Assembly (NCBI GenBank): GCA_051294375.1
Contig: JBJCIZ010000239.1
Location: 484,261-548,260, forward strand
Direction of reading: 5' to 3'
DNA: 64,000 nucleotides
DNA from: Paraspadella gotoi
Lineage: Eukaryota > Chaetognatha
Shown here in pieces: positions 38,357 through 48,839 of the stretch. A program made the translations under genes and the position numbers. The notes under the pieces were generated by a model that worked only from the letters and a program-made list of their open reading frames with translations, searched no databases and was not told the DNA's origin. The first letter of the stretch is position 1; each line of letters begins with the position of its first letter.

Positions 38357-39103
38357 CTACACCGACGTTTCTATGGAGTACAGCGACATATACATTGCCA
38401 TAGGCTGATAATCTCGCGCCACCGCGTACGGAAGAAGCGTTTGAAAGGCAGGAGAGTCCCGAGCAAAAATACCAAAAGGCCCGGCGCCCTTGCAGTTGAG
38501 CGGCTGACAGCGGTTACTCGCTAAGGCTGTCTCATAACGGACCGTCCGCTTTTGGAGGACTGGCGCCGCTGTGATGCCGTGAGACGACAAAAGCCGGCGT
38601 TTCGGCTGTCTAACTCTCCCAATCCGCGCGGCGCACTGACCTCGACTTCTTCTCCCATGATCTATGCTCACTGCTATGCGCGGGCTCGTCACAGTGATGC
38701 CGCGCTCCTGAATTGACCTCCTGTCCGAGAGAAGCCGGACCACCTGGCGATGCATTCTATACACGTCCTCCCGTGGCATGATACCACTATCGCACAATAT
38801 ACATATATAGTGAAGACGAGAGTTAAATATGGTCCCTTTAATCGCGGATGATCGCGCAGAAAACTCCTTTGTGGACACGAAGGAACACTTTGGCGCGCTG
38901 CAGAGTGCTCGCGGCGTACGGGCGGAGCGCCATCGGCGCGTCACTCCACGCCCGCCCGCCTCCCCACATTGGATTTTTCCGGGTTCCGGCGAACTTCGTT
39001 GGCCGGGGAGGCGTTTCTGAAGCATGTAGGGTAGTCGACGACGTCTGTTGGAGGAGAAACTCAAAAACGGGGGAAATTTCGTTGACGTCACGATCCATTC
39101 CAC
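38357..39103 (-). other. Unrecognised 248-codon open frame
   Basis: This is the longest open frame in the window. It would translate to an Arg/Ser/Pro-rich, strongly basic product with no transmembrane segment or known motif. A shorter overlapping minus frame (38838-39098) and plus frames at 38829-39129 are also open, which is typical of GC-rich non-coding DNA. The first codon is GTG. The nearest ATG in this frame is at most a few codons downstream only in the overlapping frame, so the start is unsupported. It may be part of an exon, a decayed transposon, or chance. Confidence that it encodes a protein is low. Confidence 0.12.
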
Positions 39104-39921
39104 TTACGCGCAGGACGACGCCGGCGTAAGAAAATTAAAAGATCTCCCTCGGCATAGCCAAAGCTCGATATGCTTGACCTTGAAAAAATCTTTCTCTTTC
39201 TTCTCTCAATTCTTTCCGTTCTGAACCGAAATGCGCGGGATCGAATGCAGAGAGACGAAGCGTATTTACCATCTTCCGTCGCTTCACGCAAACTCTCTCT
39301 AAAACCGGTTATGATCATTGAAGATTTGAATTTGCTGAAAAAAAATCATCGCGCTTCCCTCGACGCCTACGATAGACGTTTCTATCACAGTCGGCGTCAC
39401 ATAGCTCTGGTTGACTCCTCTACGCTCGAGATCTGAAGACGCATCTCGTCGATTTCGGTTTCGCCTCATCTAGACGCTCGCTATCCAACCAGCCGCCTTG
39501 CCGATGAGCATCGCCATAGGCGGATGCTCGGACGATCTCCGGACGACGGCTGGCCGCGAGACTCGTGGTCAAACGATGAACGTGGACTTAAATCGCGAAA
39601 CCTGGCTCTCGCCTGTGATGACGTCACGAGGTGGAAATAATGACGGAACTGGCCTCGAAAACTTTTCTTTATCTTCAAGAGTCGGGCAGTGCAGGTAAAA
39701 CGGCCCCGAGGCTGACCGCCTGGTAAGTTCCGCCGTCGGCGCTCCATGGTTTGAGCCTCCCTTCCGAAGAATAGGCTCCTGCCGGTACTTCGGGGGTCAC
39801 CATAAAAGACTCGGCGTCGTCGTCATCCTTTGTTGCGACGAATCCAAAAAACGTCGTGGCCTGTCGATCCAATGCTTTCAACCCGATGATGCACCATCGA
39901 CTTGAAATAACTCGCAAATAC

Positions 39922-39946
39922 NNNNNNNNNNNNNNNNNNNNNNNNN
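39922..39946. other. Assembly gap, 25 N
   Basis: Exactly 25 N. It separates the GC-richer block from the contig that carries repeat D copy 2. Confidence 0.95.
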
Positions 39947-42266
39947 TTTAATGAGTTTACAGTAAGTAGTGACCATCAAATCGCTGAAAAAGGTGGCGGA
40001 GACCTAATTCGTTCGTATGCAAGTCGCACAGCGATCCCAGTGAAGTTTTTTCTTTTCGATGGAGTCTCGATTCTTTTTTACTATCCCGCCGTTTGGTCAG
40101 TGTTTTACTGCGGTGGAGTCAACGCCTACGACCTTTAAATCTTTTGTGATATCGTTAATCATCAAGAATTTCTTGATCGCGTCGGACGATTGGTCCCGCG
40201 CTTTCCCAGTTTGGAGTCACGTCGAGAAAGAAACTTCCCATCGGCTTGAAGGCTTAAGACGATATGACTCCATCTTCTTTTTTTCTGCCGATTATTTTCC
40301 ATTTCCTCGACCACTTTTCAATGTTTTCGAATCTTCTTTTCCGTCAAAGGTACACGCTTCAAATGTTTCCTCAATCGTTGCGCTTCTTTTTCTCCAACAG
40401 TTTCTCGAACTTTTTTTTTATTCACGTCGGATGCGCTGGCGATCGATTATGCAGGAGGTGTCCGCCGGCCGAAATTAATGCCAATGTCGGATTTGAGACG
40501 GCAGTTGCGATGCCGCGGTTCAAACGATCCGAGAGCTCCCCATCGCATATGCCTCACGCGCCGTCGTCGGGAGAGGGGAATCGATAGGAGTCCTCTGAAA
40601 AGGGTTTATTAATCAATTATAATACTTGTTTACGCAATTTATTTTTTGGATATAAAAGTTAGAGATATATTTAATCATAAAATACAAGTATTACAATCAC
40701 TACGTCATAATTAAGTATTCATGCAGTGTCAGTCTACAAACTACAAAGGGACTATTAATTAAAAAAACTATTCACAATTAAAAAAATAATTGTAAAATCA
40801 ATACCTTTGTTTTAAAATGCTTAATGCATCCAGCTGTTAAAAATGCTTAAGAGTTGAATTAAAAAAGTTTGATTTGCTTTTATACAAGATTTTAACCTTT
40901 CAAATTAAATTCCACTTTCATCCCGCCACAAAAGGAAAAAAAACGGTTCGATCTTCCATCAAACTTGTCGCCGAGCTGCTCTTGACGGCCAAACTTCATT
41001 TCTCCTTCTTTTCCTCAATAAGAAGGGCGCGGAATGGTTTTCTTTTAAAAACACTTTGCGTGCCTGCGTAATAAAGTAAAATTGGCAGATAAAAATATTC
41101 GTACCATGTATCTCATATAATAAAAAAAATTTGTAAATCGTCATGTACATTTACTATATATATTTAAAATAATTAAGTTGCACATGTTAAATAAAAAAGG
41201 TAAAGTGAAATGCAGTTTACCTTTCGTGCCTCCAATTTTCTGCAACTTTTTACTCGTTGGGATGTCAATTCGCCCAATTTGTAGACGCGGGAGCTGAGAT
41301 GACGATGTCGTTGAGCGAAAATGACTTTGAGCTCCGCGAGTGGACTTTATCCTGTACGGGCGCAGCTGCAGCTGACTTGAACGTTGTCATCGCTTCTCCT
41401 TCTCCATCGGACATTGACAGATAAACAATACCTCGAAATTGATCGAGTTTGAGAAAAAGTATATTGCAGTTTGAATCTAAGGATTCACTCCAGTTGGTAG
41501 TATCTCTGCTTTTCTTCACACGCTTTACTTTTTTCGACGAATGAAAAAGTCTCGATGAAGAGCGAGCGATGTATTTGGCGCGCCCAATAAACCTGAGAAT
41601 CTTTCTTGCGACTTCTGTCAAACAGACGAAAATCCAATGTTCGACCGCCCTCTGTAACCATTTGCTCTGCTTTAAATTTATTATTTAAGTAACTAAATTA
41701 ATATATTCTAACTGGAGTAATGATTACGTGAGCCAAAACATCGCGTAAAGTTGGGAGATCAGAAAGCGGTAGAGCTATTGGAGGACCATGAGCGAACCTT
41801 GTTCACTTCTTGAATTAGAACGTTTTTTGTTTTTGTCATTTTAGGCATTTAGTTTTTTATCGATGTCGAAAAATGTTTTAAAAGTTTCAATAGTTAAAAA
41901 AATAAGTTGCTAACAATTTTTTTCGAAACAATATAATTTTTGATTCTGAAAATATTTTCTCGAATTCTGATTGGTTCTCATCATCCGAATTCTGCGTTCG
42001 AGGGCCAATCATATTGAATCATACTTTTTTTCTGGAGGCGAGCAAAATTTAATTATAAATTAACAGTTTAATACCGAAAGCTCCATTGTAACCTGTTCAT
42101 AAAAATCCGCTTCGTGCATTAGTTAATTTAATAAATATTTGGATTATTTTTTTTAGATTTTGAATTATTTTTAAATCATATAATCCAAAATATTTTTGGA
42201 TGAGAAAACGATGTTTCACTTGTTCCACCTTACTAATCCATTAGCTTCAAATTCTTGGAGGAACGC
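39947..42266. other. Unassigned sequence with two small open-frame areas
   Basis: 40059-40478 (plus) is an ATG-started 139-codon frame rich in Phe and Ser with no recognised domain. Frames of this length are expected a few times by chance in a window this size. 41265-41690 (minus) is described separately. The rest is AT-rich with no feature. Confidence 0.4.
41265..41690 (-). other. Possible small exon area with two overlapping open frames
   Basis: On the minus strand one frame stays open for about 140 codons down to a stop at 41265. It contains an internal ATG that gives a 49-residue acidic-then-Ser-rich end. A second frame starts at ATG near 41655 in a good context (GCAAATGG) and runs 58 codons, with a Lys/Arg-rich, Phe-containing product. 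AG dinucleotides suitable as splice acceptors lie just upstream. No family was recognised. Two open frames over the same bases cannot both be evidence of coding, so at most one is real. Confidence 0.15.
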
Positions 42267-42307
42267 TCTTCTCTCTCTCTTCTCTACTCTTCTCTCTCTG
42301 CCTCTCG

Positions 42308-42343
<36 letters not shown>

Positions 42344-42350
42344 TTCTCTC
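42267..42350. repeat. (CT)n microsatellite
   Basis: CT tracts with TACT and GC interruptions, directly upstream of family F copy 1. Confidence 0.9.
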
Positions 42351-42470
42351 TTCATCATAAGTTTGACAAAGATTTCTTATAAATTCACACTGTGCTGAAG
42401 AAAGACTCGAAAAAGAATGCGAAACATGTCCGCTTTCACAAAATAAAAGTCAGTTGTTATGTAAACCAAA
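42351..42470 (+). repeat. Repeat family F, copy 1
   Basis: This follows a CT tract. It carries TGCTGAAGAAAGACTCGAAA, then GCGAAACATGTCCGC, then AAATAAAAGTCAGTTGTTA. The same ordered words occur at 58177-58275 after another CT tract. A GAAACATGTCC-type core next to a GAAG word is a feature I associate with the ends of some invertebrate retroposons, but the family is not identified. Confidence 0.6.
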
Positions 42471-43354
42471 AATAAACTTTTTCTCTCGTTATTTTATTTC
42501 GGCAAAAGACTTCGGCTTAGCGATGATTTTATTCAAAGGTTTGTTGCCAAGCAGATTTTAAAAAAATCGACAGATTTTTGCGGAAAATTTTTTTCCGCAA
42601 AAAAGCTGCTCCGATTGAGAGAAATTTAATTTTGACTGACGTTCCCCTTTCAATTAAAGAAGAAGGCGGTTTTTTTTTAATTTGTCAACCTTAGTATGGT
42701 TTATCATTCTGTTAAAACTATTAAAATGAGGTTAAAACCGTGTTTTAGTTAAGATAAAAAACGCGACCTCACAATCCTCACAAAAATTAAAAGTTGAGCT
42801 TATTAAAAATTTTTTTGCAGCAAAAGTATTTAATATTCGCCCCTAATGTTTTTACGGTACCAGAAGAGCACCGTTCATAGGAAAATTATCTTTATTAGAA
42901 TTTGAACATTTTGAAGTGATTTTATTGTTTAAACCAAATTGTAATATAAAATGTAAAAAGTAAGTTTTTTGACCAGTCAATTGAAAAATTAATTCAATAG
43001 GGGTAAACAATAAATGACCAACCTGAAAATTGAACCAAACTCAGAAGTAAAGAGATAAGAATGGGACCAGAAAGCCGGAGTAAAAAAATTTTCTTCAATG
43101 GATCTTGGCCATTCAAAAATCTCGAGACAAAAGTGAAAATGGACAAAAATGGGACATAATTGTTTTTTATTAAAAGTAAGCAAAAAATGATACTTTTCCT
43201 GATTAGAAAATGCAGAGATGGATTTCAATTTAATCCGTTATCGAGCTCACTTTGTCTTAGGATTCAAAATTAATCAATTTTGGAAGCGTAATATTTCTAG
43301 CAATATTTGCAAAAAGTGTTTTTTTTTTCTGAATTCTCTCGATCAATAATCACT
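42471..43354. other. AT-rich unassigned sequence
   Basis: Contains a TTTTTGCGGAAAA.TTTTTTTCCGCAAAAA inverted repeat near 42575-42604. No gene recognised. Confidence 0.5.
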
Positions 43355-43821
43355 GCCATATAAAATAATGTACATGAATTTAAAATTATAAGTTCCGTGT
43401 TTTAATTCTTCTTTAATCTAATGATTAATTAAAATATGATTTTATAATGAATTTACTGGGCAAATCAAATGAAACAACATTGTCATTCATGCAAAATTAG
43501 CAGAAGGAACAAGCGATAATCTAACAATATTTGATCTGTAATTAAAATTATTACAAGCAACCATTTTGCTTCGCCCTTAGAAAAAAAAAGGGAAAAAAAA
43601 ATAAAATAAAATAATATTTAAAAAAAATGGAGAGAGAATGAGGAGAGAGGGGGAGGAGGAAGAGGAGGAAGAAGAGAGGGGGAGGAGAAGGAAGAAGAGG
43701 AGGAAAGGAAGTAGGAAAATGAGGAGGAGGAGGAGGAGGAGGAATAGGAAAGGAGGAAGAGGAGGAGAGAAACAGTTCACGTCATTGACATTTTCCAAAA
43801 TGGCTTCAAATCCCAGAAGAT

Positions 43822-43847
43822 GAAATGACAGAGAGAGAGAGAGAGGA

Positions 43848-43886
<39 letters not shown>

Positions 43887-43900
43887 CAGAAGGAGAGAAG
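43822..43900. repeat. (GA)n tract in repeat D
   Basis: GA dinucleotides with short interruptions. Copy 1 has a much shorter and less regular GA stretch at 20587-20720. Confidence 0.85.
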
Positions 43901-44364
43901 AGAGGAGAAAACACAGTTAGGGAAAGAGAAAACAAAGGTGAAAAAATAAAAAAAATAAAAAACAGATAAAAAACAAAGTTAAAAATAAGAATCCGTAATA
44001 AATAAAGGTTAAAAAAAAACAAAAAAAACAATTTCATTGTTATTAACGAAAATATCGCTGAACCCTGCTCGGGTTTTTTTTTTTTTTTTTACTTAAACTT
44101 AACTTAAAAAACCCCGAAACGATTTTAAGATAATTAACTTTTTTCTTTTTCTTTTGAGAAAGGTTAATTTCGCGCGGGGAAAAGAAGAGGATAATTAAAT
44201 TGATATAAAAAAACGACGAAGAATTTTTTTTTTAAAAAGAAGAAGTTTAATTATTAAAGGAGGTTGAGAGGGAAAATTTAAGGGGAGGAAGGAAGGGAAG
44301 GTGAGGCAGAGTGAGGAGGAGAAAAACGAAAATGCATGGAAGGAAGAATATATTGGGAGAATAT

Positions 44365-44406
44365 GTAGGCTGGAACCGTGAAACTTCTCACCAAGATCCA
44401 GCCTAC
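44365..44406. other. Hairpin, 10-bp perfect stem
   Basis: GTAGGCTGGA (44365-44374) pairs with TCCAGCCTAC (44397-44406) across a 22-base loop. Copy 1 keeps at least 8 bp of the stem (21352-21359 with 21394-21401) despite its many indels. Confidence 0.85.
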
Positions 44407-45205
44407 AAATATTAGATTTAAAACAGGAACCCCCCCCCAAAAAAAAATGGTCATGAAGGCGGGCCAAACTTGAACACTTTTTTATAATTTTTAGTTCTCT
44501 CAAAAAAAATTGTTTTCCTTCTATTACTAAATCGATTTTCAATGCAACTTTTACAATTAGTTCATTGGGTTGTTGCACTGAATCTTTTAAATATTTATTA
44601 ATATATAACAAATGAAAAAGAACGGATTCCTTTAGAGCTTATAAAGTTAAATGGAAGTTAGTACTAAATGTTCATTATTTAAAACAAAACGGAAGAATAT
44701 AACTAACGAAAAGATTAGCTTCGAAAAAATAGTCGTTAATCAGACAAAAAAGTGGGCGTTGCCCGTCTAACGTCACTTCCGGTCCGACGATTCGGCGCGA
44801 AAAAAATCTTTAGAGGAAAAGTTGACGTCATCCTACTCTCTCTTCCTTTATTTCTCTTTTATTTTCTAATCTATTTTTTTTTAAACCTATAGATACATTT
44901 GTAACGAGGTCTTTGAAGAATTGAGTTACGCGATTGGGATCAAAAAATCGTCTCGAAAAAACAAAATTTTCACCTGTCTTCGCACTTCACCAATTGTCGT
45001 CGTTCTCATCGTCGACGTCATCCCTAACATCCCAACTTCGTCGTCGTGTTCATCTCTAATCTCATTTTTATCCCAGCTTTGTGGGGGCTGAAGACTGCCA
45101 TTCCGTACCCTCCGTGCCACCTCGGCATCCGTGGGCATAAAACGGCCGTTCACACGCTTTGGTACGTTTGGGGATTTATCACTGTACATTGAATGTTCAT
45201 AAGCT

Positions 45206-45243
45206 GACGACTCACACGACTCACGACTCAACGACTCACGACT
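45206..45243. repeat. (TCACGAC)n heptamer array, short allele
   Basis: About five heptamers, against about fifteen at the same place in copy 1 (22621-22735). Confidence 0.85.
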
Positions 45244-45539
45244 AAAAGGAGACACGTTTATACATACCACATGTACAATGGCCGACTACGGCTGTCCTCG
45301 TGTTGTCTTTCTTCTTTCTCTGTCTTTCTTGTCTTTCTTTCTTTGTCCTAATCCTCTTCTTGTCCTCCTCTTCTCCTCTCCCCTCATCCTCCTACTCATC
45401 CTTCTCAATTAGCCTAGCGATTCTTTACTGAGCAAAGAACCCAATCGAGTGTAGCAGGGTCACTGGAACGATCCCGTGATCCAGTCTCTCTCATTGGAGC
45501 AGAAAACCTTCAACGCGAAGGATTCACTTATCTTTGTAT

Positions 45540-45576
45540 CTCTCTCTCTCTTCTCTCTCTCTTCTCTCTCTCTCCT

Positions 45577-45614
<38 letters not shown>
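45540..45614. repeat. (CT)n tract in repeat D
   Basis: CT dinucleotides with TTCT and CCT interruptions. Confidence 0.9.
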
Positions 45615-45617
<3 letters not shown>

Positions 45618-45752
45618 TCTCTCACACGTGCACGAGCCGTTAACTTTTTAATCTTCTCGGCGACGAAGTTTTTTTTTTTCATTAGGGCAAAAAAGTTGTT
45701 GAGAAAACAACAACAACAACGACAGAAGACTTCAAGTTCTTCAAATCGCTGT

Positions 45753-45804
45753 CACGGTGTCACCCGACCACCGTGTCACGATGTCACGCGGCGACCGTGG
45801 CATC
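45753..45804. other. Two adjacent GC-rich hairpins
   Basis: CACGGTG (45753-45759) pairs with CACCGTG (45769-45775). Then GATGTCACG (45780-45788) pairs with CGTGGCATC (45796-45804) with one G-T pair. Both stems exist in copy 1 (from 23303), where the second pairs without that mismatch. Confidence 0.8.
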
Positions 45805-45962
45805 TTGGAAATTTTAAAATGGATCAATTTGATTTCAAACCCGAAACAGAGATGTCAGAAATAGCAGAATGTACAAGCGTAATTTCTAATGATGAACAAA
45901 CTAAAATCTTTTAAAATATACTCTGGGATATACTCTGGGATTGAATAACGAGACTGTGAGAG

Positions 45963-46112
45963 AGTCTTGATTGAAAGCTTGCAGGGACCTGCGAGTATTA
46001 TCTTGTAAGAGTGATGGAGGGCCTTAAACCCCAAAGCCTGTCCAAAGTCAGGGGCAAGATAGCTTATTTATTAATGAATGGATAATTTTTATATTGGTTG
46101 TACCAATTTCAT
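45963..46112 (+). mobile_element. Internally deleted LINE-like segment at the end of repeat D
   Basis: Ordered matches to the minus strand of the LINE fragment: GAGTCTT...AAGCTTGCAGGGACCTGC (45975-45992 with 55359-55376), TATTATCTTGTAAGAGTGATGG (45998-46019 with 54674-54695), and the terminal block 46072-46112 with 54623-54673. About 660 bp of the LINE is missing between the first two blocks, and about 50 bp is extra between the last two. The shared end contains the small hairpin TTGGT-TGT-ACCAA. Confidence 0.75.
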
Positions 46113-46447
46113 ATTTATTTATTCCAACGTCACAGATATTGAAACAAGAAAAAAACGCCCGTTGTTTGTAAACAAATAAACATTGAATTCCTCTACACAA
46201 AATATATTTTCTATAGATAAATCTTGAAACTTCTAAATCCATTTCGTTGTAGTTCAAATTACAATCGTTTCTCCGCTTTTTCTTTTTCTTTTTTTTTTTC
46301 CTTTCCTCTTTCCTCGACTCTCGACTCGTCTTTTTCAACGATCCTTTCCATCTTTCACGCTTTCACACTCTTTTCACAAATGTCGATTCTCTACTCGACC
46401 TTCGTTCTTCACCAAAAAACCCCCCGGCTTTCACCCCAACAATGATC
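46113..46447. other. Unassigned sequence
   Basis: Beyond the LINE-like end the sequence is unique within the window. It is T- and pyrimidine-rich toward the CT tract. No gene recognised. Confidence 0.5.
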
Positions 46448-46513
46448 TCCTCTCTCTCTCTCTCTCTCTCTCTCATCTCTCTCCTCTCATCTCTCTCTCT
46501 CGATCTCTCTCTC

Positions 46514-46553
<40 letters not shown>
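46448..46553. repeat. (CT)n microsatellite
   Basis: CT dinucleotides with ATCT and GTCT interruptions. Confidence 0.95.
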
Positions 46554-46554
<1 letters not shown>

Positions 46555-46799
46555 TTCAATCGCCTGTTTTATCTTATTTTCTTTTCCCTTCTGCACCTGG
46601 AATCGCTTTTCACGATCGTGACCTTTCGCTAGCACCGCCATCGCCCCCTTCCAGTAGTCAAATACTTTAACAGATTCTTTGCTCGTGTAATCGCTTCCAC
46701 ACAATTCCAGGCCACAGCCCCGCCGCCCGCCGCCGGCCTTAATTTTCTCAAGAACGCCGCATTTCATCTTAAATTCTCAATTAGGTTAATTTTTTGAGT
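46554..46799. other. Unassigned sequence
   Basis: Mixed-composition DNA with a short GC-rich CCCCGCCGCCCGCCGCCGG patch near 46718. No gene recognised. Confidence 0.5.
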
Positions 46800-47110
46800 T
46801 AAATAATATGTTAAAGGTTGAAGGATAAAAGCTTAGGGATAAAGTTAGGGATTAGGCTAGTGACTAACGTGAGAACTTAGTTTGTGATTTTGGTTAGGGA
46901 TTTAAGTTTGGGACTAACGTTTAAGGTTAGAGGTTAGGGTTCAAAATTATGAAAAATGGTTCAGGGTAGGATTCAGGATTAGAGTTAAAGATTAGTTTAT
47001 AAATTCTAAAATATATTTAGGTTAAACAATAAAATTAAAATTAAATTTTAGTAAAAAAAATCGAACAGAAATGAGGCACTCTCGGAAAAGAGAGCCCTTT
47101 TGAGTTTTAT
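46800..47110 (-). repeat. Repeat family B 5' part, inverted copy
   Basis: Read on the minus strand it has CTCTCTTTTCCGAGAGTGCC, an AT-rich TTTAATTTTAATTT region, then degenerate CTAACC/CCTAAC words. This is the same order as 6440-6725 and 6800-7135. It is more diverged than those two are from each other. Confidence 0.65.
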
Positions 47111-47356
47111 ATAGCGATATGACTCCGTACCACCCTTCTCCAGTAATTAGCTCCATCACTCCATCTCCATCTCTCAACTCTGCTCCCTCCTTTTCCCTCC
47201 GCCACTTCCCTCTCAGCCAGAACCCGTCCTTTCCTCTCAGTGACTTTCGCCAGGTGAAAAAACCGTGAAAAAAAAACTCCTGTGATTCGAGCAGAAACTT
47301 GGAAGAGTTTTTGAGAAGTAAAGACAGGAGCTAAAAAAAAATGGGGGAAGATGAAA
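47111..47356. other. Pyrimidine-rich unassigned sequence
   Basis: CTCC/CCATCTCC-rich stretch ending at a gap. No gene recognised. Confidence 0.5.
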
Positions 47357-47366
47357 NNNNNNNNNN
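47357..47366. other. Assembly gap, 10 N
   Basis: Exactly 10 N. Confidence 0.95.
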
Positions 47367-47689
47367 CCTAGCCGTACGCAGTTGTACGTGGTAAATTAAT
47401 AAGTTTAATGACTTAAGAAAACTGTAATTAAGTCCGACTGGAGAATTTTAAACAAAACGTCAGTTTTTTTATGTTTCTAAAAATTTTCGAAAATTCGTTG
47501 TTGAAAACAGTAATACAATTTGCTTTTACAAAAAAAAAAACCAAAATAAACTGTGTAAAATATACGAAATCTTGAGAGAGTAATTTTTCTTTAACAAAAA
47601 TTTAAATTGTTTAAATCAGATTCAATATTTAACTTTTTAATTTTTTATTGCCGTAAAAAACTTTAAAAAAGGAATCGGAAAGCTGTCAG

Positions 47690-47900
47690 GGCGGCAGCGG
47701 CGGCGGCGGCGGCTGCGGCGGCGGCGTTTGATGAGTTGGACAGAAAGTCGGTGAGAAAATCCGAAGAGAAAGAGAACGGTGAAGAGGGGTGGGTGGTGAC
47801 TGAGTGAGTGGTGGTAGTGGTGGGTGGTGAGTGGGTTGTGCGGTGAATTATCGAGTGACGCGGAGCACGTTCCCGATGACGCGTTTTGGCTTTTTGTGAA
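47690..47900. other. (CGG)n and GTGGTGGG-rich GC island
   Basis: CGGCGG repeats (about 47692-47726) are followed by GTGGTGGTAG/GGGTGG words (about 47786-47836), inside otherwise AT-rich DNA. One frame reads an Ala tract followed by about 30 charged residues to a stop near 47805, with no ATG. It could be a promoter-proximal CpG-rich patch or a simple repeat; nothing else supports a gene. Confidence 0.4.
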
Positions 47901-48839
47901 ATATTTACTTATTGGCCGGTAAATCGGATGTTTGATTGGCCGGGGAAAAAAATCGTAGACCCACGATGAGATTTTTTGTAACGAAATTGTAAAAGGAAGG
48001 AAAGGAAAGAGAGGAAAGAGAAAAGCTTAGTAAGTGAGTAAAAACAGAGGAAAGGAAAGGAAAAAAAAGGGAAATAAGATAAAAATGAAGAAGTAAGTTA
48101 AGAGGAATTTTATGGAATTGGAAGGTAGGATTAAAATATTAAAAAAATAATTAATATGGGGGGTAGCCTGCAGTCAATGGGGTGAGTCAAAAAATTAAAG
48201 TGAGTACATGCTCAAACAAAAAATTTAATACGTTTTTTAAGTATACTTTCAATTGGACAAAAAATTCTTATATGCTCTATTACCCTTGTATTAATTTTTT
48301 TAATAATATTTATTTATTGATAGAAAGGCCAAAATTTTTTTTTAGAGAATTTATAGAGTGTAAAGACCAGATTCAGATAGCTCATAAAAGTAGTCTAAAA
48401 GAAAGTAAAATTTTTAAAAATATTTTTTTGATTAGTAGGGGTCAAAAAAGAAAAATTTATCTTTCTTGATATTTCAATCAGTTTTTTTTAGAAATTGATA
48501 AACGTCGAGATTAGAAAAATAAAAATGCGAAAGAAATATGTGAATTTATAACATGAATTTGTCACGAATCACAATGAAAACGAAAAGTTCGTTGACAGAA
48601 AATTTAATGAGTTGAGACGCGTACGAATGATGGGATGAAATTATCTTCTTACAAGCGATAAATAGACGACGGACGAACAACATATCTTTCCTGTTAAATG
48701 TAACTTTTGCCGCCGACGAAGATGAAAGGAGCGAAAACAACGACGGCTTACGAAACAAAAAACAAACACAGGGCGGGGGGCGTTTTTTAAGGGGAGGAGG
48801 CACGTGATTTTAATGATACGAGATAGCTGTCGTCTGTCT
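47901..48839. other. AT-rich unassigned sequence
   Basis: GGAAA-rich then AT-rich. A 95-codon plus frame (48182-48469) has Lys/Phe/Asn/Ile bias typical of AT-rich chance frames. No gene recognised. Confidence 0.5.

Larger units (their letters stand above)
33301..39921. other. Unassigned region; GC-richer from about 34.2 kb
   Basis: 33.3-34.1 kb is A-rich. 34.2-39.9 kb is near even GC. Long frames there are plus 35719-36372 (217 codons, TTG start) and minus 38357-39103 (248 codons, GTG start; an internal ATG lies five codons in). Neither shows a domain, signal peptide or repeat that I recognise. Frames on both strands overlap. I cannot decide between degraded coding sequence and chance. Confidence 0.4.
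43355..46112 (+). repeat. Composite repeat family D, copy 2 (clean)
   Basis: The shorter, cleaner copy. In order it holds a GA-rich tract (43640-43775), a second GA tract (43825-43900), a GGGTTTTTT/AAAAAACCC hairpin, a perfect 10-bp stem hairpin at 44365-44406, a roughly 70-bp segment absent from copy 1 (about 44730-44800), a TGACGTCA palindrome, a short heptamer array, a CT tract, GC-rich hairpins and a LINE-like end. No long frame is conserved between the copies, so it looks non-autonomous or non-coding. Confidence 0.9.

Noticed and set aside
40059-40478. ATG-started 139-codon frame
   Set aside because: A frame this long is expected by chance a few times in a window of this size. It shows no recognised motif or splice context.
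45410-45520. Possible tRNA-type A and B boxes in repeat D, suggesting a SINE head
   Set aside because: The A-box-like TAGCCTAGCGAT and B-box-like GATCCAGTC each have mismatches at key positions, and copy 1 does not keep them.
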